Positions 24,974 through 34,347 of a DNA stretch of 64,000 bases are shown here, piece after piece (position 1 is the stretch's first letter; each line of letters begins with the position of its first letter). The DNA is from Synechococcus sp. C9 (GTDB lineage Bacteria > Cyanobacteriota > Cyanobacteriia > Gloeomargaritales > Gloeomargaritaceae), in assembly GCF_022984075.1 (NCBI RefSeq), contig NZ_JALAAD010000001.1, positions 1,158,455 through 1,222,454 on the forward strand, read 5' to 3'. The translations under genes were made by a program, and so were the position numbers. A model generated the notes under the pieces. It saw only the letters and a program-made list of their open reading frames with translations. It was not told the origin of the DNA and did no database searches.

Positions 24974-26023
24974 TCAAGCGTCTGATTTTGCCCAAAGATG
25001 ATGCAACAATTCCCGGTGCAACAACGCCCGATCCACCCAGGATTGCACCTGTTCCGGGGATAACCCTTCCCCGTTGGCATACAAATCAAGCCACTGGCGG
25101 CTCAACACATGGGCGGGTGGGGGTGCTTGCGCTAAATCCAGCCCGGGCATACCCAGTTCCTGCTGTAATTGGCGCACCTTCGGGTCATAACTCAAGCTAA
25201 AACACCGACACCCCGCCGCCGCCCCCATGACCAAACCGTGATAGCGCATGGTCACCACCAATTCAATCCCCCGCATCACCCCTTTTAGCTGGGCAGGGTG
25301 TTCCGGTTGCAGGATCGTGGTTTGCGCCCCCAACGCCTGTTGTAATTCGGTCGCCAAAGCCATATCCGTAGCCGGTTGAAAGGGCAGTAGCACCACCCAT
25401 ACCCCCGTCGCCTGTTGAAATTGTTGCAGTGCCTTGGTCATGGTCTCCCGCCAGACCGGGGTGAGCCAACGATGGGGGCGCACAATCACCGCCATACGGG
25501 GGGCAGGCAGGTCGCTCAAAGGCGGATAGGGCTGATCCGGCAACGCCCACACCGGGTCAGGTGCCAACAACCCTGAGCGTCCCCAACGTTGCAACTGCTC
25601 CGCCGCCGGGGCATCCCGCACGCTCACCTGGGTACAACGGCGAAACACATACCCCGCCAACCCCCGCACCCACCGCCGTCGCAACGGACCAACCCCCTGC
25701 GCCCAAGCCACGGTTTGCCGCCCCAACCCCTGCGCCAGGAGCATCAACCCCAGGTAGTACAAAGGACTACCCCAACTCGTACTGTCCTGGATCAAACTCC
25801 CCCCGCCCCAGAGGAACCCCTGACTGCGCCGCAATTCCCGCCAGATGTCCCCCCATCGCCACCGGTCACAGGTGCGTACCCCGTACAAGCGTTGAGTGAC
25901 TTCTGGTTGCGCCGACAACACCACCGGCTCCACCCCCGGCGGCAACATCTGCAACAGGGTCACCAACAGGGCTTCGTCCCCCCCATTCCCATAACCGTAA
26001 TAACCGCTGATGAGTACCCGCAT
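24974..26023 (-). CDS. csaB: Polysaccharide pyruvyl transferase CsaB
   Basis: Adds a ketal pyruvate group to cell-surface polysaccharide, which in other bacteria anchors SLH-domain proteins. 349 residues. Diagnostic segments: MRVLISGYYGYGNGGDEALL, FLWGGGSLIQDSTSWGSPLYY, and VTMRYHGLVMGAAAGCRCFSL near residue 260. SLH-anchored proteins are a regular feature of cyanobacterial envelopes, which suits this role. Confidence 0.93.
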   Translation of the reverse strand: MRVLISGYYGYGNGGDEALLVTLLQMLPPGVEPVVLSAQPEVTQRLYGVRTCDRWRWGDIWRELRRSQGFLWGGGSLIQDSTSWGSPLYYLGLMLLAQGLGRQTVAWAQGVGPLRRRWVRGLAGYVFRRCTQVSVRDAPAAEQLQRWGRSGLLAPDPVWALPDQPYPPLSDLPAPRMAVIVRPHRWLTPVWRETMTKALQQFQQATGVWVVLLPFQPATDMALATELQQALGAQTTILQPEHPAQLKGVMRGIELVVTMRYHGLVMGAAAGCRCFSLSYDPKVRQLQQELGMPGLDLAQAPPPAHVLSRQWLDLYANGEGLSPEQVQSWVDRALLHRELLHHLWAKSDA

Positions 26024-26079
26024 GAACGACCATTATCGGTGATGGGAGCCCCTGGGGTAACAATACCCAGTTTTGGCTT

Positions 26080-27957
26080 TTAGACAGGGGCAGTCACCTG
26101 GGGCAAAGGCGTATATTCCGCTACAATTTGCCGAAACTCGTCCCCGTCAATGGTTTCTTTTTCAATCAGCAAATCCACCAGGCGGTCAATCACCACCCGA
26201 TTTGCTCGGATAATCTCACACGCCCTGTGATAGCATTGGCTGACAATCTCCCGCACCTGGGCATCCACCAGGGAAGCCACCTCGTTGGAATAGTCCGACC
26301 GGGCGACCAAATCCCGCCCCAGGAACACTTCCCCCATCTGCCCATCCAGGGACAACAGACCAAAATCGGACATGCCGAACCGGGTGACCATTTGCCGTGC
26401 CAGCGCCGCCACCTGCTGTAGGTCATTTCCCGCCCCGGTGGTCACCTCCGATTCCCCAAACACCACCGCCTCCGCCGCCCGTCCCCCCAAGGTGCCCGTA
26501 ATCCGTGCCAACAATTGCGCCCGGGACACCAGCATCGCATCTTCCCCCGGCATAAACCAGGTCAACCCCCGTGCCTGCCCCCGGGGAATCAGGGTGACTT
26601 TTTGCACCGGGTCGTGGTGGGGCAACAATGTACCTACAATCGCATGACCGATTTCATGGTAGGCAATCAGCCGTTTGCTCTTGCTGTCCACCAGGGGCGT
26701 GCCCTCCATCCCCGCCACCACCCGGTCAATTGCCGCATCAATTTCGCTGAGACCGATGGCTTCCTTCCGCCGCCGTGCCGTGAGAATCGCCGCCTCATTG
26801 AGCAGATTCGCCAAATCCGCCCCCGAAAATCCTGGGGTGCGCCGGGCAATCATGTCCAGGGAAATGCTCCCATCCAGTTTTTTGTTGCGGGCGTGTACCT
26901 GTAAAATTGCCAACCGCCCATTAATATCGGGGATGTCCACCGTCACCTGCCGGTCAAACCGCCCCGGACGCAGGAGCGCCGCATCCAGCACATCCGCCCG
27001 GTTGGTCGCCGCAATCACAATCACCCCCGTATTCCCCTCAAACCCGTCCATTTCCGTCAAAAGCTGGTTCAGGGTCTGCTCCCGTTCATCATTGCCGCCG
27101 CCAATGCCCGCCCCCCGCTGGCGACCCACCGCATCAATTTCGTCAATAAAAATAATACACGGGGCATTTTCCTTGGCTTTTTTGAACAAATCCCGCACCC
27201 GGGACGCGCCCACCCCCACAAACATCTCCACAAATTCGGAACCGGAAATGCTGAAAAAGGGCACCCCCGCTTCCCCGGCAATCGCCTTGGCTAACAGGGT
27301 TTTCCCCGTCCCCGGCGGCCCGACCAGCAACACCCCCCGGGGAATTTTGGCGCCCACCGCCGTAAACCGCTCCGGCTGTTTCAAAAACGTCACCACCTCT
27401 TGCAATTCTTCCTTCGCCTCATCCACCCCCGCCACATCCGCAAACTTCACCCCGGTTTTGGCTTCCATCTGAAAACGGGCACGGGAGCGACCAAAGCTCA
27501 TCGCCTGCCCCGGCCCCCCCGGCATATTCCCAGAGCGGCGGAACAGGAAAATCAACCCCCCAATCAGCACCAGGGGAAACACCAAATTCCCCAACAGCCC
27601 CCACAGGGCCGCATTATTCCGACTGCTGTGAATGTCAAAATCCACATGAGCCGCCCGCAACCGGCTGATCAGGTCCGGCCCCGCCGTCGGCAAATCCACC
27701 CGAATCCGCTGGAACCGATTGCTCAACTCCGGGTCGGTAATTTCCACCACCGCCGTGCGTCCCCCCTCATACAGGTCCAGCCGTTGCACCTGACCCCCGT
27801 CCAAATACTCCAAAAAACGCCCGTAGGTCATGCGTGCCGTCGCCGCATTCAAGCTGTTTTCCCGCCACACCGGCCCCATCATTCCCTGCCAAAAGAAAAA
27901 CCCGATGATGGCTACCGGTAATAACCACAGCAGTACGACTCTCCAAGACAATTTCAT
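26080..27957 (-). CDS. ftsH: ATP-dependent zinc metalloprotease FtsH
   Basis: 625 residues from ATG 27957, with AGGAG seven bases upstream. Two N-terminal membrane helices (about 6-25 and 108-128) bracket a lumenal/periplasmic domain. The AAA+ module has [13 protein letters not shown] (Walker A), [11 protein letters not shown] (Walker B) and the second region of homology with [21 protein letters not shown]. The protease zinc site is HEIGHA near residue 415. In cyanobacteria FtsH hexamers remove photodamaged D1 from photosystem II; which paralogue this is cannot be decided here. Confidence 0.96.
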   Translation of the reverse strand: MKLSWRVVLLWLLPVAIIGFFFWQGMMGPVWRENSLNAATARMTYGRFLEYLDGGQVQRLDLYEGGRTAVVEITDPELSNRFQRIRVDLPTAGPDLISRLRAAHVDFDIHSSRNNAALWGLLGNLVFPLVLIGGLIFLFRRSGNMPGGPGQAMSFGRSRARFQMEAKTGVKFADVAGVDEAKEELQEVVTFLKQPERFTAVGAKIPRGVLLVGPPGTGKTLLAKAIAGEAGVPFFSISGSEFVEMFVGVGASRVRDLFKKAKENAPCIIFIDEIDAVGRQRGAGIGGGNDEREQTLNQLLTEMDGFEGNTGVIVIAATNRADVLDAALLRPGRFDRQVTVDIPDINGRLAILQVHARNKKLDGSISLDMIARRTPGFSGADLANLLNEAAILTARRRKEAIGLSEIDAAIDRVVAGMEGTPLVDSKSKRLIAYHEIGHAIVGTLLPHHDPVQKVTLIPRGQARGLTWFMPGEDAMLVSRAQLLARITGTLGGRAAEAVVFGESEVTTGAGNDLQQVAALARQMVTRFGMSDFGLLSLDGQMGEVFLGRDLVARSDYSNEVASLVDAQVREIVSQCYHRACEIIRANRVVIDRLVDLLIEKETIDGDEFRQIVAEYTPLPQVTAPV

Positions 27958-28130
27958 CACACAACTCCTGCCTAGGGCGTAGAGAACCTTAAAAAAATGT
28001 TCATTATTCTTAATAATAACCCAATCGGGAGGGACTGGGGAGGGGTGGGACTGGTCGGAGCCGGGCTGAGTAGCTTAGGATCGGAATCAGTATGGTTTAT
28101 TTTTGTGCGTAATTCTTTAACTTAGGGGCG

Positions 28131-29042
28131 ATGACGAGTACCAACTACAAGGACTACTATGCGGTGCTGGGGGTGAGTCGGGATGTCAGCCCGGAGGAAC
28201 TCAAGCGGGTCTATCGGCGGTTGGCACGGCAGTACCACCCGGATGTGAATCCTGGCAATCCTACGGCGGAAGCCCGGTTCAAGGAAATCAATGAAGCCTA
28301 CGAGGTGCTTTCCGACCCGGACAAACGGCGCAAGTATGACCAATATGGGCGTTATTGGCAACAGGTGGGGGAACGTCCCCCGAGTGCCGAACCCCAGGTG
28401 GATTTTGACTTCGACTTTGGGCGCTACACCAGTTTTGAAGAATTTATCAACGAATTGCTGGGGCGCATGGGGGAAGGTTCTGGGCGCACGGGTCGTTACG
28501 CCACCAATATCCCGAAGGAAGCCCCCATTACCCTCACCTGGAGCGAGGCGTTTCGGGGCACGCAAAAGCGGGTACAGATCGGCAGTGAGTCCTTTGAGGT
28601 GCGGATTCCGGCGGGGGTGCGCCCAGGGACAAAAATTCGGGTGCGGGGGCAAGGTCCCTTTCAGCCCTACACCGGTCAGCGGGAGGATTTATTCCTGATT
28701 GCCGAACTGCCACCCCATCGGTTTTTCCAGTTCGATGGCACCAATTTAACCGCCGAAGTGCCGATTACCCCGGATGAAGCGGTTTTGGGAGCGCAGATCG
28801 AAGTGCCCACCCCGGATGGCTCCGTCACCGTCACCGTGCCAGCGGGGATGCGTTCCGGGCAGGTGTTGCGCCTGCGGGGGAAAGGGTGGCCCCAAGCCAC
28901 GGGGGGACGGGGCGACCTCCTGCTAAAAATCCAGATTGTGGCTCCGAAAGACCTGAGTGCCAGCGAACGGGAACTGTACACCAAACTCGCCAACCTCCGC
29001 ACCTTCAACCCCCGCAACCACCTGAAGGGGATCACCCTTTAA
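28131..29042 (+). CDS. DnaJ-class (CbpA-like) co-chaperone
   Basis: 303 residues. J domain (about 5-72) with the essential HPD in ARQYHPDVNPGN, a short linker, then the two C-terminal substrate-binding beta domains (IPKEAPITLTWSEAFRGTQK; VRIPAGVRPGTKIRVRGQG). There is no zinc-finger cysteine cluster, so this is a type II J protein. It stimulates DnaK. Divergent from ftsH, 170 bp apart; its end overlaps the next gene's end by four bases. Confidence 0.92.
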   Translation: MTSTNYKDYYAVLGVSRDVSPEELKRVYRRLARQYHPDVNPGNPTAEARFKEINEAYEVLSDPDKRRKYDQYGRYWQQVGERPPSAEPQVDFDFDFGRYTSFEEFINELLGRMGEGSGRTGRYATNIPKEAPITLTWSEAFRGTQKRVQIGSESFEVRIPAGVRPGTKIRVRGQGPFQPYTGQREDLFLIAELPPHRFFQFDGTNLTAEVPITPDEAVLGAQIEVPTPDGSVTVTVPAGMRSGQVLRLRGKGWPQATGGRGDLLLKIQIVAPKDLSASERELYTKLANLRTFNPRNHLKGITL

Positions 29043-30241
29043 GCGGTACACAAGGCGGCGCCGATCTGCTGCTCACAGGTCTGTTGTTCGCTGGCGGTGA
29101 GTTGATCCACGTCCCGGCGGAGCACCATGCCGTTGTGTCCGGCGAGGAAGCGGGGCAGTACCTTTTGGTCAATCACCCGCATCGTCTGCATATCGTAGGT
29201 GGTGTAGGTGGTCAATTCCGGGCTGTTGAAACGAATATCCAGAATCGTCAGGGTTTTCCAGGGGGGGGTATTGCCCGCAATCAAAGGTCGGGGTCCCGCC
29301 CCCAAAATCCCCATGTGCAATAGTTGCAATTTCCCCTTGTGCGCCGGGTAATAGGCATGGTGGTGCCCGCTGATGTAGGTATGTACCTTGTATTTCTCCA
29401 GCATCAGGCGTAATTTATCCGCATTTTCCATCACTTCCCCAGGGTCATTGCGCCCAATCGCCACCGCATACAAGGGCAAATGTCCCAGCAAAATGCGCAT
29501 CTTTGCCTGTTGCGCCCGGGGACTCGCTAAAGCCTTTTCCACCCAGGCTAATTTCTCCGCCGGAATGTGATGGGAAGAACCGTCCCAAACCAAAAAGAAA
29601 ATATCCTTAAATTCAAAGGTGAAATAGAAGGGAAATTCAAATTTATCCACAAACTTCACCCCCGGATCGTGGCGGGGATCACGCCAATATGCCGCCGCCA
29701 TATCCCGCTCTTTTTGAAATAAGAATTTCTTGGTCACACTCAAGGCACTGGAAGCGTCATGGTTCCCCAGGGTAAACCCATAGGGCATTTTGGCTTGGCG
29801 CAGGGGAGCCGCCACGTTTTTATCAAAGGCTTCCCACATCGCCCGCATTTGCGCCTCGGTCAACGCCGGATATTGCCCCGCCACCATGTCCCCACTACAG
29901 ACCACCATATCCGGTCGCCAAAAGGGCATGAGTTTAATCGCCTTGGTCACCTCCGGGGCGTAGGTGGTGGCACCGTAGGCATCATTCAAGTCACTGATCA
30001 CCATCAACCGCACATCCCCCCGGGGTGGGTTGACGATATTCCCCGCCTGGGCAATCAATTCTTTAGTTTCTGGGGGTAATTCCGGGGGACGGGTTTCCAC
30101 AGCGGCGGGGCTGGGATTTGGGGATACGACCGGCATGGGGGGCTGAAATACGGCGGCATACAACCAATTGGCTCCCAAGGCGAGAAGAACCCCTACCCCC
30201 ATACCCAGGAGCGTCTGCACCCAAAAACGAGGTAACCGCAT
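29039..30241 (-). CDS. Membrane-anchored metallophosphoesterase
   Basis: 400 residues from ATG 30241. One N-terminal membrane helix (about 10-30), a proline-rich spacer, then a calcineurin-like domain: VISDLND in the first metal motif, VVCSGDMVAG, LGNHDASSA, ILLGHLPLYAV and ISGHHHAYY. The usual histidine of the first D-x-H motif is asparagine here, a pattern I associate with a subgroup of these enzymes rather than with loss of function. Substrate unknown; likely acts outside the membrane. Confidence 0.88.
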   Translation of the reverse strand: MRLPRFWVQTLLGMGVGVLLALGANWLYAAVFQPPMPVVSPNPSPAAVETRPPELPPETKELIAQAGNIVNPPRGDVRLMVISDLNDAYGATTYAPEVTKAIKLMPFWRPDMVVCSGDMVAGQYPALTEAQMRAMWEAFDKNVAAPLRQAKMPYGFTLGNHDASSALSVTKKFLFQKERDMAAAYWRDPRHDPGVKFVDKFEFPFYFTFEFKDIFFLVWDGSSHHIPAEKLAWVEKALASPRAQQAKMRILLGHLPLYAVAIGRNDPGEVMENADKLRLMLEKYKVHTYISGHHHAYYPAHKGKLQLLHMGILGAGPRPLIAGNTPPWKTLTILDIRFNSPELTTYTTYDMQTMRVIDQKVLPRFLAGHNGMVLRRDVDQLTASEQQTCEQQIGAALCTA

Positions 30242-30450
30242 GGTCAAGACACGCTCACGTTGCTATGACTATAGCATTACGGCAAAAGGGTGCCAAGAGA
30301 TAGGGCAATCTCACCTGAATCGTGAGTGCAAATTTTATACTTAGAGATTCAAGGCTTTTCGCTTATTGCTCCGCCCTGATTCTAAGTACCTTTGTCATTC
30401 ACATAAATCGTCTGAAATTGCCATGCCAGGTGGGCTGAATGTCCCCTGGG

Positions 30451-31074
30451 CTATTCCTTCACTTCCTTGAGAAATTCGGGATTCACCTTATCCGGTTCCG
30501 GCACAATCCACAGATACACCGTCCGCCCATCCACCTGCCGCACCTCATTGGGTTTCCAGTCCCCCATATCAAAGGCGTGGGAGACGATGCGGGTGCCCGG
30601 TCTCAGGCGCAACAGTTTATGACGCAGGCGCAGGTTTACACTGGGCAGAAGATACATAGTGATGACGGTGTATTTACTCAAATCCGTGTTAAAGAGATTT
30701 TGTTGGATAATTTCCGCCCGGTCTGCCACCCCAGCGTTTTCAATATTACGGCGGCTTTCGGCGACTAAGGCGGGGTCAATTTCAACACCCACGGCTTTCT
30801 GGACTTTGTAATCTTTGGCGGCGGTGATCACAATCCGCCCATCCCCACTGCCCAAATCCAGCAGGACATCCTGGCTATTGACATTGGCGATTTTCAGCAT
30901 CGCATCCACCACTTCCTGGGGGGTGGGCACATAGGGCACATCCTTGGCGATGGTTTCCCCAAACGTGGGTAATACGGGCAGGGCATTCGCTCTTGGCGGC
31001 GAGACCCAGGGGTTGAGGATGGCGAGACCCAGGCTGAGACCCGTCACCAACGTGTAAGGCTTCCGTAGCTTCAT
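30451..31074 (-). CDS. SAM-dependent methyltransferase with signal peptide
   Basis: About 207 residues from ATG 31074 (MKLRKPYTLVTGLSL). The N-terminus looks like a signal peptide or anchor, with a probable cleavage site near PPRANALP. The catalytic domain has motif I VLLDLGSGDGRIVITAA, VGVEIDPALVAESRRNIE, and a motif IV-like region near VITMYLLPSVN. Class I methyltransferases need cytoplasmic SAM, so an exported one is unexpected; an uncleaved anchor with the domain in the cytoplasm is an alternative. Substrate unknown. The APC permease ends 55 bp upstream. Confidence 0.82.
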   Translation of the reverse strand: MKLRKPYTLVTGLSLGLAILNPWVSPPRANALPVLPTFGETIAKDVPYVPTPQEVVDAMLKIANVNSQDVLLDLGSGDGRIVITAAKDYKVQKAVGVEIDPALVAESRRNIENAGVADRAEIIQQNLFNTDLSKYTVITMYLLPSVNLRLRHKLLRLRPGTRIVSHAFDMGDWKPNEVRQVDGRTVYLWIVPEPDKVNPEFLKEVKE

Positions 31075-31128
31075 GACACAATCTCCCATAACCAACACAT
31101 CACCAACAATCACAACCAGTGTAGGAAT

Positions 31129-32475
31129 TTAGGGGGATTTTGGCAGGAAACTCAGGGGCAACCCCACCGCCAACACCCCCACCCCCACCAAAGCCCCCAC
31201 CCCCGTGTAAGCCAAACTGGCGTAGAGCAAATACCCGCAGGTGGCGCAAAACACCAGGGGCGTGAGGGGGTACCAGGGCACCCGAAAAGGGCGTAGCCGC
31301 TCCGGTTCCCGCCAGCGTAAGGCTATCAAAGCCACCCCCGCCAACAGCATAAAGAACCAAAACACCGGCGCCGTGTAGTCCACCATCGTGGCAAACCCCT
31401 TACGGGTGAGGGTTGCCAGTCCCACCAGGGCGAAGCAAATCACCCCCTGACCGACCAACGCCCCGACGGGGGAATCGTAACGGTGGTTCCAGCCCGCCAA
31501 CCCCCGCAGGAACCTAAAATCCTGTCCCAGGGCGTAGTTACTGCGAGCGCCGGTGATCAGGGTTCCCTGGATCGCTCCCAGGGCAGAAATGGCAATGATC
31601 CCACTGGTGACCGCCGCCCCCCCATCCCCCAGGGTTTGCCGCAGGAGGTCCGCCGCCACCGCCTTGGAGTTTGCCACCCCCGCCAACCCCAACCCCCGCA
31701 AATACGCCCAGTTCACCAGCAGGTACAGGCTAGTAATCAGCCCAATGCCCCACAGCAGGGTACGGGGCAGGGTACGTTGCACCTGGCGCAATTCCGCCGA
31801 AATATAAGCCGCCTCATTCCAACCGCCGTAGGTAAATAAAACAAACACCATCGCCAAGCCGAGGTTGACCGAGTGGGTTGGTTCGGGAACGGTCAGCCCC
31901 CCCGGACTTGCCCCCCGCCACCCCGCCAACACCACCAACAGCAGTCCCAAAACCTTGGCACCGCTCAGCCCCGCCTGTACCCAAGTGCTGGGGTTCAAAC
32001 CGAGGATATTACAGCCAGTCAAAAGCAGTACCGCCGCCGCCGCATACCAAGACGGGCTAAATTCCCCCAAGGGCAACAACTGAGTGCAATAATCCCCAAA
32101 CACAAACGCCAGCAGGACAATCGAGCCGGATTGAATAATCGTCATGCGCGCCCAGCCAAACAAAAACGCCAGCCGGGAACCAAAGGTGCGATCCAGGTAA
32201 TGGTACACCCCGCCCGCATGGGGATACGCCGCCCCCAACTCGGCAAAACACAGCCCCCCGACCAAGGACAGTACCCCCCCCAACAACCACGCCAGCACCA
32301 CCTGGGGCACCGTCTGGAGATGCATCGCCACCAACACCGGCGTTTCAAAAATCCCCACCCCCACCACAATCCCCACGATCAGGGCAATCCCGTCCCGCAC
32401 GGTCAAACGGGGCGAAAGGGGCGAGCCTAACGCCGCCACCGGGGCTGGTTTGGTCGGACTATCGGGTCGTGACAT
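31129..32475 (-). CDS. APC family amino acid permease
   Basis: 448 residues, about twelve membrane helices. The first helix has VGIVVGVGIFETP (the GxG(I/V) substrate backbone motif), followed by GGVLSLVGGLCFAELGAAYPHAGGVYHYL, typical of the APC superfamily (LAT/basic-amino-acid branch). The substrate cannot be decided from sequence. Preceded by a repeat-rich region. Confidence 0.9.
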   Translation of the reverse strand: MSRPDSPTKPAPVAALGSPLSPRLTVRDGIALIVGIVVGVGIFETPVLVAMHLQTVPQVVLAWLLGGVLSLVGGLCFAELGAAYPHAGGVYHYLDRTFGSRLAFLFGWARMTIIQSGSIVLLAFVFGDYCTQLLPLGEFSPSWYAAAAVLLLTGCNILGLNPSTWVQAGLSGAKVLGLLLVVLAGWRGASPGGLTVPEPTHSVNLGLAMVFVLFTYGGWNEAAYISAELRQVQRTLPRTLLWGIGLITSLYLLVNWAYLRGLGLAGVANSKAVAADLLRQTLGDGGAAVTSGIIAISALGAIQGTLITGARSNYALGQDFRFLRGLAGWNHRYDSPVGALVGQGVICFALVGLATLTRKGFATMVDYTAPVFWFFMLLAGVALIALRWREPERLRPFRVPWYPLTPLVFCATCGYLLYASLAYTGVGALVGVGVLAVGLPLSFLPKSP

Positions 32476-32661
32476 GGGAATTTTGTAACAAAAACGACAT
32501 AAAATCTATCCGTAAGATAGGCGACCCCTACCGCTTTTGACAAGTTTTAACCAGGTTAGCGCTATGGGGTGTTGCCAGGTGCTGTCCTAAATTTTAGGGA
32601 ATTGGGTCAGGACAAAATACCCCTAAGGTCAAAATTCCGCACTAACGAGACTATCGCAATC

Positions 32662-32755
32662 GTAAGCAATCCTAATTTATTTAATTAATTTAATTGAATT
32701 TAGAATATGGGTCGCAGGGGCACCGCCCCCGTCTTGGTTCTCGGCAATTTGGTTA
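32662..32755. repeat. Family A repeat, decayed ends
   Basis: GTAAGCAATCCTAATTTA at left and the full CGCAGGGGCACCGCCCCCG core; the right inverted end is lost where the next copy begins. Confidence 0.6.
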
Positions 32756-32856
32756 TATAGCAATCCTAAATGAGAATGGAATAGAGGTCGCAGGGGCACC
32801 GCCCCCGTCTTGGGTTCTGGAAACTTTGTGTTTGTAAATCAAGTAAGATTGCTATA
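32756..32856. repeat. Family A MITE-like repeat
   Basis: TATAGCAATCCTAAATGA to AAGTAAGATTGCTATA, TA on both sides, core CGCAGGGGCACCGCCCCCG. Confidence 0.85.
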
Positions 32857-32872
32857 GAGGATGCGGCAATAT

Positions 32873-33322
32873 TTAAGTCTGTAACCAGGGGGTGGCGAGC
32901 AGGGCGACGGTTGCACCCAAGAGTCCTCCCACTAAGACCTGAGCGGGAGTATGACCAAGCAATTCCTGGAGAGGGTTGTGGTCTTGAAATTCCCCGTGTT
33001 CCCGGCGGAGGGTGTCCACCATCTGATTGAGTAAACGGGCATGGCGGCTGGCGGCTAACCGTACCCCCGATGCGTCATACATCACGATCAGGGCGACCAC
33101 CACGGCGATGGCAAATTCCGGGCCATTCCAGCCCCAGGTTTGTCCCACCGCTACCGCTAAAGCCGCTACCAGTGCCGCATGGGAACTGGGCATCCCCCCG
33201 GATTGGATGAGAATTTTCGGATGCCATTGCTGATGTTGCACCAGGGCGACGAGGGCTTTGGCCACCTGGGCAACCCCACAGGCCAGCAAGGCAATTAGCA
33301 AAACCCCATTCCAGGTCGCCAT
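32873..33322 (-). CDS. Divergent PAP2 family membrane protein
   Basis: 149 residues with four or five membrane segments. The family signature is IQSGGMPSSHAALVAALAVAVG (residues 40-61) and VVALIVMYDASGVRLAASRHA, matching the divergent PAP2 (DUF212) group. These lack some phosphatase residues and have no settled function. It follows the GGPP synthase gene by about 60 bases on the same strand; an isoprenoid-phosphate link is possible but unproven. Confidence 0.88.
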   Translation of the reverse strand: MATWNGVLLIALLACGVAQVAKALVALVQHQQWHPKILIQSGGMPSSHAALVAALAVAVGQTWGWNGPEFAIAVVVALIVMYDASGVRLAASRHARLLNQMVDTLRREHGEFQDHNPLQELLGHTPAQVLVGGLLGATVALLATPWLQT

Positions 33323-33372
33323 TCTCTTCCCCTTTTGATCCGCCGTTTCCCTCTATCTTAATCGAGTCCTGC

Positions 33373-34284
33373 TCAATGACTGCGGGCAACCACAAATTCC
33401 GCCAGGGCTTGCAGGGGCACCGCCGCCTCCCCCCAGGGGGTCAATAGGTCTTGGGCTTCTTGAATGAGTTGTTTGGCCTGCCGCCGGGATTCCTCAATCC
33501 CCCAGAGGCTGGGGTAGGTGACTTTTTGGGCTTGCAGGTCTTTGCCTGCGGTTTTCCCCAGTTCCGCCGCCGTGCCGGTGATGTCTAAAATATCATCCAC
33601 AATTTGAAAGGCTAACCCAATGTTGCGGGCGTATTGGGTGAGGGCTGACAGCAATTCCTCACTCCCCCCGGCCAAAATTGCCCCGGAAACCACGGAAATT
33701 TCCAGCAGGGCACCGGTTTTGTGGGTGTGAATGAAATGCAACGTTTCCACCGTCACATCGGATTTGCCCTCACATTCCAAATCCACCACCTGCCCCCCCA
33801 CCAGACCCGTGGCGGCCACCGCATGACCCAGACGGGCGACCACTTCCAACACATTGGTTGGGGGCACCCCTTGGGTTTGCCGCACCAGCCATTCAAAGGC
33901 ATAGGCGAGTAACCCATCCCCGGAGAGGATGGCAATAGCTTCCCCATAGATTTTGTGATTGGTCAAGCGTCCCCGCCGGTAGTCGTCGTTGTCCATCGCC
34001 GGGAGGTCATCGTGGATCAAGGACATGGTATGTACCATTTCCAGGGCACAGGCCGTGGGCAGAGCCATCGCCACCGTTCCCCCGGCCAGTTCACAACTCG
34101 CCAAGCAGAGAATCGGGCGCAACCGCTTGCCACTCCCCAACAGGGAATAGCGCATGGCTTCATAAATCCGCTCGGGATAGCGTACCGGCAGTGCCGCCGC
34201 CAACGCCTCTTCCACCCACTCCTGCCGCTGTTGGAGGTAGGCGGCCAAGTCAAATTTGGTACTCACACCCGCCGCATTGCTCAT
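33373..34284 (-). CDS. crtE: Geranylgeranyl diphosphate synthase
   Basis: About 303 residues from ATG 34284. Builds C20 diphosphate for carotenoids, chlorophyll phytyl tails and quinones. First aspartate-rich motif [17 protein letters not shown], second [12 protein letters not shown], with [20 protein letters not shown] near the N-terminus. The chain-length region (five residues before the first motif, VHTMSL) lacks large aromatic blocking residues, which fits a C20 product. An upstream ATG at 34299 is possible. Confidence 0.93.
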   Translation of the reverse strand: MSNAAGVSTKFDLAAYLQQRQEWVEEALAAALPVRYPERIYEAMRYSLLGSGKRLRPILCLASCELAGGTVAMALPTACALEMVHTMSLIHDDLPAMDNDDYRRGRLTNHKIYGEAIAILSGDGLLAYAFEWLVRQTQGVPPTNVLEVVARLGHAVAATGLVGGQVVDLECEGKSDVTVETLHFIHTHKTGALLEISVVSGAILAGGSEELLSALTQYARNIGLAFQIVDDILDITGTAAELGKTAGKDLQAQKVTYPSLWGIEESRRQAKQLIQEAQDLLTPWGEAAVPLQALAEFVVARSH

Positions 34285-34347
34285 GGTTCTACTGGTCACT
34301 GTTGCCCGATTATCCCCTTGATCCTAACCGATGCGGGGGACAGGGAA

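Larger units (their letters stand above)
32476..32872. other. Intergenic region with tandem family A repeats
   Basis: About 400 bases. Two family A copies lie head to tail at 32662-32755 (decayed ends) and 32756-32856. The first 180 bases hold only A+T-rich sequence and a GTCCTAAATTTTAGGGAATTGGG inverted stretch near 32584, split here as GTCCTAAATT / TTAGGGAATT. No gene seen. Confidence 0.5.

Noticed and set aside
2974-32856. Repeats as a CRISPR array
   Set aside because: Copies are dispersed over the whole window, about 100 bp long with inverted ends, and not regularly spaced; no cas genes.
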